This document shows, piece after piece, positions 15,937 to 25,371 of a DNA stretch of 38,154 nt; position 1 is the stretch's first letter, and every line of letters begins with the position of its first letter. The notes under the pieces are model-generated. The model searched no databases. It was given only the letters and a program-made list of their open reading frames with translations, and was not told where the DNA came from. Location: the IMG/VR virus record IMGVR_UViG_3300047550_003675, positions 1 to 38,154 of that record, one strand, 5' to 3'. This DNA is from a virus. The translations under genes and the position numbers were made by a program.

Positions 15937-16598
15937 GCGAACACTCAATTTCATCGTATTCGGAAATTGTTTACTCCATCGGTGAGATTGTGGGTGTGTT
16001 TGGTGTTGGTATTGCTGTGGGTCTGTGGACCATGCTCAAAAAGAAAAAGTTTGCTGCCTTGCTTGAAGTTAAAAAAGAACAAAAGGTAGCCCAAGCACAC
16101 AGTCAGGTTCACGAAACCCTAACTGAACTCCGTCTACTGGTTCGTGCGTCACGGGCAATGGTGTTTCAGTTCCACAACGGTGGGCGGTTTGCTGACGGTA
16201 GTTCCATTAAACGCTTCTCTGTTACCCACGAGTCGTGTGGAATTGGTGTTCAGGGCATGTTGCTGGAATCACAGGATGTGCTGCTCAACCGCTACCGCGA
16301 AATGGTGGATATTTTAGAAAATCGTTGTAATGAAATAATCAAGGTTTCTGATCTGCCCCAGTGCTCGTTTCGTTACGGGCTTGAAATAAATAATGTACTG
16401 TTCTTTGCGGTTAGCCCCCTGAAGTGCGAGGACGGGCTGACTCCTATGGGATTTGTGTGCTGCCATTGGTGTGATATTGGCGATCTGGATGCAGTTCAAG
16501 CCGAAGGAATATCTGAAAGTTCGCTTTCCGAGGTGGTTTCGGTGTCTACCAAAACAATAAATTCACACCTAACGCTAGGTAAACGCAATGCCTCTTAA
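15933..16598 (+). CDS. Membrane-anchored GAF-like domain protein
   Basis: A 221-residue protein. One clear membrane segment (about 12-34, IGEIVGVFGVGIAVGLWTML) is followed by KKKK, so the rest should face the cytoplasm. A helical linker (about 40-70) leads to a domain (about 70-190) with ASRAMVFQFHNGGRFADGSS, IKRFSVTHES and later NNVLFFAVSPL and PMGFVCCHW. The FHNGG pattern with strands on each side resembles small GAF-type sensor domains of membrane-bound regulators. No output domain (kinase, cyclase, HTH) is present. It overlaps gp25 by 11 bases and the preceding gene by 4. An inner-membrane phage protein inside a baseplate operon could be a virion component or act during assembly or infection. 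Function unknown. Confidence 0.6.
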   Translation: MSEHSISSYSEIVYSIGEIVGVFGVGIAVGLWTMLKKKKFAALLEVKKEQKVAQAHSQVHETLTELRLLVRASRAMVFQFHNGGRFADGSSIKRFSVTHESCGIGVQGMLLESQDVLLNRYREMVDILENRCNEIIKVSDLPQCSFRYGLEINNVLFFAVSPLKCEDGLTPMGFVCCHWCDIGDLDAVQAEGISESSLSEVVSVSTKTINSHLTLGKRNAS

Positions 16599-16998
16599 AA
16601 TAAATTCAACACCACAAGAGCCTGTCTATACAGACATAGACCCGCTGTTTACCAGAAACCCTAAAACCAGCGATGTGGTGGCTATAAAGGACACCAAATC
16701 CATCAAGGTGGCTATTCAAAATCTGCTGTCTACTGCTTTTGGTGAGCGGCTGTTTCAGCCACAGATTGGAGCCTCGCTTCGTCCTCTGCTGTTTGAGCCG
16801 GTGGACTCCATTACTGCATTTGAAATACGCGACAGAATCTTGGAAACCATTCGTAAGAACGAGCCACGAGTAAGCAATATAATAGTAGATGTAGTGTCTA
16901 ATCCTGACTCAAACGAATACCAAGTAGTGGTAGAGTACACAATACAGTCCATTGGAGCGGTAGACAGGGTAACAACACTACTTGAAAGGGTACGCTGA
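16588..16998 (+). CDS. gp25: Baseplate wedge protein gp25
   Basis: A 136-residue protein, close to T4 gp25 (132). The pattern YTDIDPLFTRNPKTSDVVAI, IKVAIQNLLSTAFGERLFQP and IGASLRPLLFEPVDSITAFEI is characteristic of the gp25/TssE family, including the FGERLFQP turn. gp25 joins gp6 and gp53 in the wedge core next to the first sheath ring; despite the lysozyme-like label it is structural. It starts inside the end of the preceding gene and stops in a TGATG overlap with gp6, the usual gp25-gp6 order. Confidence 0.92.
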   Translation: MPLKINSTPQEPVYTDIDPLFTRNPKTSDVVAIKDTKSIKVAIQNLLSTAFGERLFQPQIGASLRPLLFEPVDSITAFEIRDRILETIRKNEPRVSNIIVDVVSNPDSNEYQVVVEYTIQSIGAVDRVTTLLERVR

Positions 16999-18833
16999 TG
17001 GCAACAAACGCTAACGCTCTGAATGTGGTTGGGCTGGATTTTAGTGAAGCAAAGGCTTCTCTCCAGTCGTTTCTTGAATCACAGGACACCCTGAAAGACT
17101 ACAATTTCAACGGCTCTGTGCTGAGCACCATTTTGGATATCATGGCGTACAACACCCACTATCAAGGGTTCTACGCAAATATGGTAGCCAACGAAATGTT
17201 CTTGGATAGTGCGGTGCTGCGTCCGTCTATTGCGTCTCATGCCAAGCAGTTGGGATATACACCACAATCGGCTCGTGCTGCAAAGGCTACGCTAACTGTT
17301 CCTATTTCTAGCGGCTCGTCCACCACCGACACCTATTTGGCTCGTGGAAGTGAATTCACAGGAACCGATCCTGAAGGCAGTCAGTACAAGTTTATCCTTT
17401 TGGAAAACGCTTACGCAGACACCACTACCAACAGTTTTGAAGAGATTGATGTGTACGAAGGCAGTCTGCGTCGTGTAAGTTATGTGTACGACCGTAACCG
17501 CAAAGACCTGTCTGTTCTGCTGATTCCCAACGACAAGATTGACACTACAACTATTCGTGTTCGTGTTCAGGCTTCTGTGACTGATTCCACAGGCTCTTCA
17601 AGTGTTTGGAGTGAAGCAACTTCGTATGTGAATCTGACTCCTACTTCCAAAGTGTTTTTCTTGCAAGAGAAGGAAAAGGGGCTGTACGAACTGTATTTTG
17701 GCGACGGCTTCTTGGGGCAAGAGCCTGAAACTGGAAACTTGATTTCTGTTGAATATCTTGAAACCAACGGTGCAGTTGCTAACGGAATAAGCCAGTTTAG
17801 TTCGGCTGTTAGTGGGCTTGGTACAGTTGAAACAGTTTCCGAATCGGCTGGTGGTGGTGATGCAGAGACATCAACACGCATCAAGTTTATGGCTCCAAAG
17901 TACTACAAGTCACAAAGCCGTGCAGTAACAGAAAACGACTACATTACCGCTGTTAACAGGTACTATCCTGATGCTGCGTCTGTGTATGTGTACGGTGGAG
18001 AAACCGTGACTCCACCACAGTACGGAAAAGTTTTCATTGCTATTCGCCCAAATTCTGGGCAGGCTTTGAGCGGAAGTGAAAAGGAAAGTTTGATTAGATC
18101 GCTGCGAGACAACGCCTCTGTGGTTACTATTATACCAGAAGTGGTTGATACAGACTATTTGGATTTGGTTATAGACAGTAAGATTACATACAATCCAAAT
18201 GCCTTAAATATCAGTGCTGGAACTTTGAAAGCATTGGCTGTAGCGTATGCGTTCTCGTACTCTAATATTCAACTAAACTCGTTTGGTTCTAATTTTTATT
18301 ACTCACAATTCATTAAAGGTATTAGTGATTTGCACCCTTCAATTTTGAGCAATCAAACAACTGTAAAGTTGAGAAAAATCGTAGAGGTAGGAAGAGTAGT
18401 ATCATCCAAAGGACTGGTTATTGATTTTGGAAATTCGCTGTATCACCCGCATGATGGTCACATCTCAATACTATCGTCCAACATGTTCCCACATAAAAAC
18501 TATGACGGCACGGTTGTTTATAATTGCAGATTAGAGGACGATGGATACGGTAGTTTGAGTGTGGTGAAAAACGAAACTAACGGAGATAAAACCACAGTTT
18601 TGACTGCTGTGGGAACTGTTGACTACGCAAACGGGACTGTGCGATTGAACTCCAAATTTATTCCTGAAATATCCACAGGAACAGTATACGGAATTATTAT
18701 AACCGTTCAGCCAAAAAATCAAGACTTGTATGTAAAAGAAAACAAAATCATAAGAGTTAATCGTGGTTATTCTGATTCTGTTTCAGTTTCCTTGTTTTCA
18801 GAAGTAGCGTCACGAGCATCTGCTACTGTATAA
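16998..18833 (+). CDS. gp6: Baseplate wedge protein gp6 (baseplate J-like)
   Basis: A 611-residue protein (T4 gp6: 660). The N-terminus (VVGLDFSEAKASLQSFLESQ, DYNFNGSVLSTILDIMAYNTHYQGFYANM) is the gp6 signature. The middle has the Baseplate_J-like pattern FGDGFLGQEPETGNLISVEY and a strand-rich core to AVTENDYITAVNRYYPD. The C-terminus is beta-rich. gp6 forms the dimeric ring that links wedges and changes shape when the baseplate switches to the star form. It is coupled to gp25 by TGATG and followed by gp7 after 3 bases. Confidence 0.92.
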   Translation: MATNANALNVVGLDFSEAKASLQSFLESQDTLKDYNFNGSVLSTILDIMAYNTHYQGFYANMVANEMFLDSAVLRPSIASHAKQLGYTPQSARAAKATLTVPISSGSSTTDTYLARGSEFTGTDPEGSQYKFILLENAYADTTTNSFEEIDVYEGSLRRVSYVYDRNRKDLSVLLIPNDKIDTTTIRVRVQASVTDSTGSSSVWSEATSYVNLTPTSKVFFLQEKEKGLYELYFGDGFLGQEPETGNLISVEYLETNGAVANGISQFSSAVSGLGTVETVSESAGGGDAETSTRIKFMAPKYYKSQSRAVTENDYITAVNRYYPDAASVYVYGGETVTPPQYGKVFIAIRPNSGQALSGSEKESLIRSLRDNASVVTIIPEVVDTDYLDLVIDSKITYNPNALNISAGTLKALAVAYAFSYSNIQLNSFGSNFYYSQFIKGISDLHPSILSNQTTVKLRKIVEVGRVVSSKGLVIDFGNSLYHPHDGHISILSSNMFPHKNYDGTVVYNCRLEDDGYGSLSVVKNETNGDKTTVLTAVGTVDYANGTVRLNSKFIPEISTGTVYGIIITVQPKNQDLYVKENKIIRVNRGYSDSVSVSLFSEVASRASATV

Positions 18834-18836
18834 CAC

Positions 18837-21800
18837 ATGGTTGAACTAAAAAACATCATACTGAATACGCCAACGGAAACTCTTGAGAAGGTGATTGCAC
18901 CTTTCATAGAAGAGCAGTTTCCGTCTTTTATGCGTCGTGACTACAGAAAACTGGTTATGTTTATAAAAGCGTATTACGAGTGGATGGACAAGCAAGGAAA
19001 TCCGGGATTTGTCATTTCTAATCTGTCGTCTGTTTACGATGTGGACAAGAGTTTAGAAGAGTACTATTCACACTTTAAGAACACATATCTTGAAGGATTT
19101 CCTGATGTATTGGCTACCAATACTAGCGGAAGAAAACCAAACAAGAACACCCTGCTGAAACACATTCGTGATTTCTACGGCAACAAAGGCACGGAGAATG
19201 CGTACAAGTTTTTGTTCAGAGTGCTGTACGACAGTGATGTTGAATTTTACTATCCCAAAGAAGACATTTTGAAAACATCAGACGGACGATGGATTGAAAA
19301 AGTTTCTATCAAAACCACATCATCCAACGGTTCAGTTTTGTTCTCTGCAAAAGGACAAACAGTTTATCAGTACAATGGAAATGAATTATTGGCTTCTGCC
19401 GAAGTAGATACCGTTGTTCAATACAATCAAAACGGGTACGAAATTACCGAGTTTTTCTTGAATAACTTGATTGGTAACTTTGTTTCAAGCCTTCCTGTTA
19501 CTTTTGAAATAAACGCACAGCAGTATCAGGAAACGGTATTCAGCGTATTGTCTGACTTTTTTATTCAAACCCCAGGATCAGATTTCCGTGTTGGAGACGA
19601 AATTTACATTACTGATGCCAAAGGCACAGGATTTTCTGCGTTTATTGAACAGACTGGTCTTGGTGGAAGCATTAAAAAAATTGGTGTAAAGAATTCAGGT
19701 ATTAACTACTTTAATACTGTCACGGTGTCTTTTATCAGTCAAACAGGAAATTTGAGTTCTGCTGTGGTGTTTGCCCGTCCAACAGCAGTTACTCGTTATC
19801 CAGGATTTTATTCTAACAATAGTGGAAAACTGTCGTCTACTAAAAAGATTCAAGACGGGCATTATTACCAAGACTTTTCGTATGAACTAAAGTCTGCGGT
19901 GAGTCTAGACACCTACTTTTCGGTGCTGAAAGACCTTATCCATCCCGCAGGTATGCGGATGTTTGGCTCAATCTTGGTGCAAGATTCTTTAGAAAATTTT
20001 GCCAACACATCAGCACAGGGCACATTCTTCCGCGATCCAATTATTGGAAATTACACGCCGTATACCAGTGGAACCACATTGGATCTGCGAGCCAACGGAC
20101 GGACTGGCGGCGGCGGGTGGTGTGGAGCCGAAGGCGATCTGTACCCGTTGGGGTACAATCCGTATATTGGCAGCACAAGCGAGGTTGGGCCAAGCGGCAA
20201 GACTGCTCCTCTTGGAACACTATTCTACGGTACTTCTTTAGGGTACACCTATTGCATCGTGCCTGAAGACGGTAAGACTGCTCACGATCCGCTTGGTGCT
20301 CCGCTTGGCAGCACAACAGCGTGGTTCAACGGCAAAGAAACAGCACTGACTCCTCAAGGCATGCGAGGACTGGTGCTGTGGCTCAAGCCTGAAAACATTG
20401 GCGTGTGTGGTGCGGTTGCCAACGGAGCCAGTGTGGATGTGTGGCGTGATGCGTCACCGTCTCAAAATGATGCAGTTCCGCCCACATGGGATAAATGGAA
20501 TGGTGTAAGTAAAATTACACAAACCAGTAAGGCTTCTCCCAGCCAATGGGATAAAGAAGCAAGAACAACCAATTATGTGACAAAAATTGTATTCGTTCCC
20601 GATGGATTGTGTGGAGGATTCACGATGGGACGACATTTTATGATGGGATTAAATACAGATCCTTCTTCTTCTTCTGGTTATTCAACACTAGATTATGCTT
20701 GGTATGCTTCTGGAAGTTATTCTAATTTAAATTTTCCAAGAGCATCTGAAATTTATGAAAGTGGTGTTCGGGTGCCGACTTTATCTGGTTCTTATGATTT
20801 TGGAACCCATACAGATTCCACGGTTTTTTCTGTGGAGTATCAAGAGCCAAATGTTGTTTATGCTTTAGATGGTGTTGAAAAGCGTAGAGTATATGCTGGG
20901 TATGGGTTGACATTTTATATGGACTCTTCTTTTTATTCGGATGCTATTGCAGGAGTAACAGGAACATCTGTTACAGTTCTTGAAACCTCATACAGAGGCA
21001 CTCCTGTGGTTCCGCAATTGGTTGTAAGCAGCGGAATCACTCAAACCACATACGCAGGACTCACAGTAGACAAACTTCGCCCCACTCTTGCCATCAACGA
21101 CGGGGGTATTGCGGGTGCAACAGGTGTTTCGTTTGGTGGCGGACTGCTGATTGGGCCAAAGACCTCTTTGGCTAACAGCACCACGACTAATATTATACCA
21201 AGAACAGATTTTAGCAGCGGATGGAGTATTACCACACAAACCATCACTCTTCTTACAGGCATCACCGCAACCACTGCTCCTGGGCGGCTTGACAGCAGAG
21301 GGGTGGTTGGCGTAAAGGTTTCTGCGGATACCAGACCATCTACGGCTTCATTATGGAACAGAAAGTTTTTCCAATATACCTTGCCTTCCACATATAGAGT
21401 AGCAGATAAAGTGTGGACTACCAGTGTGTACGCTAAAGCGGGAAGCGGCTCATATCCGTACCTCCGAATTTTAGATAATGGAGCACTAGACGGCGGAACA
21501 ACTCCTATACTGGTAGTAAATTTGAGCAATGGTTCTTATACTACTGCCTATACAAGCAGCGTGTCTTATAAAGGACACTCGGTAATTCCTGTTGGTGACG
21601 GATGGTACAGAATATCTTTGGTAATCAAAGCAAACGGAACATCTAATGGATATACTGTAGGAAGTAGAATTTTTTATATGTCTGTTACCGATAGTAGCGG
21701 AAATGAAGGAGGAGGAGTTGGAGGATGGAGTGGAAGTGGAAACACCGAAATGTACCTGTGGGGGCCGCAGTTTGAAGAAGGCACATACGCCAAACCATTT

Positions 21801-22919
21801 GTTGAAACCACTGGTGCTCCTGCGTCATCCACAGCAAATACCACAATAGACTATTTGGATTCTAGAGTTACTCTTCCGTTCACCCCGGGTGGCACATTTG
21901 AAAGCATGCTTGAAGGTCAGCACATGTACCTGACCAAACCATTGATTCTGCCCAAAGAAGCAGATGCGTTTTTGGTGTTCCGCGTTAAAGCGGAAAACAG
22001 CGGCGTAAACACTGGATTTATTAGTTCTAGCAAACCACTATGGGATGGCACTTTCTTCCCAAATGATGACACGGTGATTCACTGTAGGGGTTGGAATAGT
22101 ATAGATCAAAACAACGCCAATTTGATTTCTGGAAATTATGCAATAACAGGAAACACTGTGCGGTACTACTACAATACCGCTTCCCTGTCGTTCCGTCCGT
22201 GGGGAGGATCAGTTCCAAGCACAGTATCAACGGCACAAAGAGGAATAATTGGTTACGATCCACATGTAAGCAACTTGGCTACAGGCAGAGTTATTGGAGA
22301 AGTGGGACGAGACAGTACAAATACTTTATTTGCGTACTACAACGGCGACCGAGCCACCAACTACTCGCCATCCACAGGCAGAAGCGTTGCTGTTTACAGC
22401 AACAACTCTCTTTCAGAGTCCCCAACGCCTGTGTCTGGTATTACTGTGGATATTGGACGGATTGGTGCGTACATGTCCTCTGGGCTTAGTGCTGGTTATG
22501 CTTTTGGAACCACCGCATGGGTTAGTGGAATTACCGCGTATTGGGGAAGCAATTCTAACAGTTTCAATGGTGTGTTGAACGAAGTAATTGTGTTTGATCG
22601 TAAACTGCAAGAAGAAGAGCGTCAGCAGATTTACGGATATTTGGCTCGTAAATACAAGATGGACACCGCTCTTCCTGATTCGTATTACCTTGCCCATGCC
22701 AGTGGTTACGAAAAAGGCTTGACCTATTGGAGTATTGCCCACCACCCAAATTCTAAAGACCTCCTGACTATTCCTGCGGGGGTATCGTTTGCAGGCATAA
22801 CCATTACCAATTTCTTAAACATGCCTGAAACCATCTATAAGTCCAAGGGCACAGTTCTGTCGGGAGGAACGGTGTTGGCGGGCGATACATATGATTACCT
22901 AGAAAACACTGGTGCGTAA
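18837..22919 (+). CDS. gp7: Baseplate wedge protein gp7 with inserted lectin-like domains
   Basis: A 1360-residue protein (T4 gp7: 1032). The N-terminal about 400 residues are gp7-like: IIAPF-type start (VIAPFIEEQFPSFMRRDYRK), YYEWMDKQGNP, FYGNKGTENAYKFLFRVLY, and a later DLIHPAGMRMFGSILV. From about 508 a LamG/concanavalin-like jelly roll begins (GLVLWLKPENIGVCG, VDVWRDASPSQND). It seems interrupted: the strand KLRPTLAINDGGIAG is at about 745, then a separate carbohydrate-binding-like module (about 784-995, SGWSIT..., DGWYRISLVIKANG, LWGPQFEEGTYAKPFVETTG), then the jelly roll resumes (about 1030-1270) and ends LNEVIVFDRKLQEEERQQIY. gp7 is the wedge scaffold at the rim of the baseplate, so such modules could bind host glycans. 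Confidence 0.85.
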   Translation: MVELKNIILNTPTETLEKVIAPFIEEQFPSFMRRDYRKLVMFIKAYYEWMDKQGNPGFVISNLSSVYDVDKSLEEYYSHFKNTYLEGFPDVLATNTSGRKPNKNTLLKHIRDFYGNKGTENAYKFLFRVLYDSDVEFYYPKEDILKTSDGRWIEKVSIKTTSSNGSVLFSAKGQTVYQYNGNELLASAEVDTVVQYNQNGYEITEFFLNNLIGNFVSSLPVTFEINAQQYQETVFSVLSDFFIQTPGSDFRVGDEIYITDAKGTGFSAFIEQTGLGGSIKKIGVKNSGINYFNTVTVSFISQTGNLSSAVVFARPTAVTRYPGFYSNNSGKLSSTKKIQDGHYYQDFSYELKSAVSLDTYFSVLKDLIHPAGMRMFGSILVQDSLENFANTSAQGTFFRDPIIGNYTPYTSGTTLDLRANGRTGGGGWCGAEGDLYPLGYNPYIGSTSEVGPSGKTAPLGTLFYGTSLGYTYCIVPEDGKTAHDPLGAPLGSTTAWFNGKETALTPQGMRGLVLWLKPENIGVCGAVANGASVDVWRDASPSQNDAVPPTWDKWNGVSKITQTSKASPSQWDKEARTTNYVTKIVFVPDGLCGGFTMGRHFMMGLNTDPSSSSGYSTLDYAWYASGSYSNLNFPRASEIYESGVRVPTLSGSYDFGTHTDSTVFSVEYQEPNVVYALDGVEKRRVYAGYGLTFYMDSSFYSDAIAGVTGTSVTVLETSYRGTPVVPQLVVSSGITQTTYAGLTVDKLRPTLAINDGGIAGATGVSFGGGLLIGPKTSLANSTTTNIIPRTDFSSGWSITTQTITLLTGITATTAPGRLDSRGVVGVKVSADTRPSTASLWNRKFFQYTLPSTYRVADKVWTTSVYAKAGSGSYPYLRILDNGALDGGTTPILVVNLSNGSYTTAYTSSVSYKGHSVIPVGDGWYRISLVIKANGTSNGYTVGSRIFYMSVTDSSGNEGGGVGGWSGSGNTEMYLWGPQFEEGTYAKPFVETTGAPASSTANTTIDYLDSRVTLPFTPGGTFESMLEGQHMYLTKPLILPKEADAFLVFRVKAENSGVNTGFISSSKPLWDGTFFPNDDTVIHCRGWNSIDQNNANLISGNYAITGNTVRYYYNTASLSFRPWGGSVPSTVSTAQRGIIGYDPHVSNLATGRVIGEVGRDSTNTLFAYYNGDRATNYSPSTGRSVAVYSNNSLSESPTPVSGITVDIGRIGAYMSSGLSAGYAFGTTAWVSGITAYWGSNSNSFNGVLNEVIVFDRKLQEEERQQIYGYLARKYKMDTALPDSYYLAHASGYEKGLTYWSIAHHPNSKDLLTIPAGVSFAGITITNFLNMPETIYKSKGTVLSGGTVLAGDTYDYLENTGA

Positions 22920-22931
22920 AACGGAGAACCC

Positions 22932-25361
22932 ATGCCTGCCTACCTGAAAGCGTCAATCAAGCGGTCATATGCCGAAGGCTTCCTGAACGAACTGGAACGC
23001 AACGATAACCAGTACTTTTTCTTTGTAGCCAAACCCACAGCATGGGAAACCGCTGGCGGCGACAACAGCCCACCCACTCCCGGAACAGCAGAGTATCCTG
23101 ATAGTGACGAAAACGAACGCGAGATCATGCGTAACATTATTGGATACAAGAAACTGAATCCTAAAAATATCCTGTTTGCTCTGCCCCGTTACGAGTGGGA
23201 AAGCGGAACCGTTTACGACCAATACAGCGACCGCGAAGGGCTATTTGACACAGACGATCCCAAGATTTTCTATGTGGTCACAGACGAAAACAACCTGTAC
23301 AAGTGCCTGACACGGCAAACTGTAGACGGAACTTATAACGGTCAAGGCAAGCCGTCTACTATAAAACCAACAGGTACTCTGACAACACCATTCGCTCTTT
23401 CTGACGGCTACACATGGAAGTATTTGGCTACTATTCGTTCTTCTGATCTGCCGTATGAACTCACAGACTATATTCCTGTTGATTTTATAACCAGTAGGGA
23501 CGATACAGAAAGCACAAACCAATACGCTGCTCAGGCTACAGCAGTTTCTGGTGAATTTACTCGTTTGGATTTTATAACCAATGGCGGCGTATGTGCCGCT
23601 GCCTACAACCAGACACAACTAGCATCAAACACTGCTCTTCGTTTGGGAACCTATGCTGAAACAGCAGGTGAAAAGATTGTGAAATTAAAAGTAGAAGATA
23701 GTGGAAATGTTCAAAATCCAGCAAATAAAGCAGGATACATTCTTCGTGTTGTTAATTCCACAACCAATCCACAAACCATAAACAATTACGGAGTAATTAC
23801 TGAAAGTGGGAACACTGGTGCTTCAAACGAACTTGTGTATTTTAAAATACAAGACGATGCTATAGATTTCACCGTGACAAATCCTAGTGTTGGCGGTGTG
23901 GATTTCACAACATTTGAAATTCTTCCACGAATTCGTATCACGGGTGACGGAAGTGGTGCGTATGCTTTTCCTGTTATGGATTCGTCAAACAACACCATCA
24001 CGGGTGTAAATTTGATAAATCGTGGAGAAGACTACACCCAAGCATCGGTATTTGTCACCACTTCTATTGCCACACAGCCCACCAAAATACACCCAACCAT
24101 TACTCCTGTACTTGCTCCCAAAGGCGGACACGGCAGCAATATTCTTAAAGAACTGAATGTGAAAGACATTATTGTTATTGTTGAAGTATTGGAAGAAGAC
24201 GAAGACAAATTTATAGGTGGTGGATCATACAGGCAGTTTGGTATTGTAAAGAATCCTATTCTGAACAACGGTTCCAAAACTGTAGCGGGGTCTGCTGATC
24301 CGTACTACCGAGACATTACTCTGCTGTACGACGGATCACAGCATGCGACTAGAGATTTGAATGAATGGAAGGCTGTTTTGTTTACTGGTTCTAATGCAAA
24401 TTTCATATGGGGAACCGAATCTTCCGTTGGCTCAAAAATAAGTCAACTACGGTCTGTTTCTAATTTAGGAAACGAATGCAGACTGATAGTGAAAGTAAAA
24501 AATATAGGCGGAAATTATATCACCTATCAGTCTCGCCCAAATGATCTTATACTAACTTTTTCTGGCGGTGTTGATATTACTGGATTCATTACTGGAGAAA
24601 CTGTAACCCAAAACATTCCCGCTGGAACAACTGTTGCTTCACCAGATCCAAATTTGACCGCAGGTATATCATACGGTTACGACATTAACACAACAGGCAC
24701 AGTTGTTTCTCGCCAAACCAATAAGTTGATAGTGAGAACTGAAAGAAATTCATTTGTTTCTGGTCAAGTAGAAGTAATCGGCAGCGCAAGTGGTGCATCT
24801 GCTGCCCCATCGGCGGTTGCACCTCGCTACGGAGAGTACTCGTGGGTGTACAATCCTCCTTATAATGCTTTTTATAGCGAAGGCGGAACATACGATATTT
24901 TTAGAATCATAGAAGTTGGAAGTCCTTACTTTGATCTCAACGAAACTCCTGCTTATACAGGACTTACCATTTTGTCTCTTGGAACCAGTGTTAGCGGTTC
25001 CACTGGTGGTATAGATGTGACTTCTGCTGCTCTGACTCAAAATTCGTTCTCAAACGGAGACTTTGTGCAACAAGGCTCTAGTGGTGACGCTTTTGGCAGT
25101 TACGCTAGCGGAACTGTGTATAATTGGGAATTTATAAATTCGTCTAGTGGTCGGTTGTATCTTACCGATGTGTTTGGAACATTTAGAAATGTGTCCCAAA
25201 ACGGAATCACTGGTAGCACACTTGGTGCGTATATTGTTACCGATGTTGCGTCTCCAGACATTGATCCATCTTCCGGTGAAATCATATACATAAACAATAT
25301 ACGCCCAATTTCACGAGTCAAGGGGCAATCAGAAGAGTTCCGTCTGCGATTAGGCTTCTAA
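22932..25361 (+). CDS. gp8: Baseplate wedge protein gp8
   Basis: An 809-residue protein, more than twice T4 gp8 (334). The N-terminal about 190 residues show the family pattern: YLKASIKRSYAEGFLNELER, QYFFFVAKPTAW, IIGYKKLNPKNILFALPRYEW, FYVVTDENNLYKCL and LSDGYTWKYLATI. The remainder is beta-rich, Gly/Thr/Asn-rich and probably carries extra surface domains. gp8 dimers sit on the wedge arm between gp7 and gp10. It begins 12 bases after gp7 with GGAGAACCC directly upstream of ATG, matching the conserved gp6-gp7-gp8 order. Confidence 0.9.
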   Translation: MPAYLKASIKRSYAEGFLNELERNDNQYFFFVAKPTAWETAGGDNSPPTPGTAEYPDSDENEREIMRNIIGYKKLNPKNILFALPRYEWESGTVYDQYSDREGLFDTDDPKIFYVVTDENNLYKCLTRQTVDGTYNGQGKPSTIKPTGTLTTPFALSDGYTWKYLATIRSSDLPYELTDYIPVDFITSRDDTESTNQYAAQATAVSGEFTRLDFITNGGVCAAAYNQTQLASNTALRLGTYAETAGEKIVKLKVEDSGNVQNPANKAGYILRVVNSTTNPQTINNYGVITESGNTGASNELVYFKIQDDAIDFTVTNPSVGGVDFTTFEILPRIRITGDGSGAYAFPVMDSSNNTITGVNLINRGEDYTQASVFVTTSIATQPTKIHPTITPVLAPKGGHGSNILKELNVKDIIVIVEVLEEDEDKFIGGGSYRQFGIVKNPILNNGSKTVAGSADPYYRDITLLYDGSQHATRDLNEWKAVLFTGSNANFIWGTESSVGSKISQLRSVSNLGNECRLIVKVKNIGGNYITYQSRPNDLILTFSGGVDITGFITGETVTQNIPAGTTVASPDPNLTAGISYGYDINTTGTVVSRQTNKLIVRTERNSFVSGQVEVIGSASGASAAPSAVAPRYGEYSWVYNPPYNAFYSEGGTYDIFRIIEVGSPYFDLNETPAYTGLTILSLGTSVSGSTGGIDVTSAALTQNSFSNGDFVQQGSSGDAFGSYASGTVYNWEFINSSSGRLYLTDVFGTFRNVSQNGITGSTLGAYIVTDVASPDIDPSSGEIIYINNIRPISRVKGQSEEFRLRLGF

Positions 25362-25371
25362 AGAGGAAACA

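Noticed and set aside
16385-16392. AATAAATA about 200 bases before gp25
   Set aside because: Inside the GAF-like coding region and too far from the next gene start to be convincing; may be coding chance.
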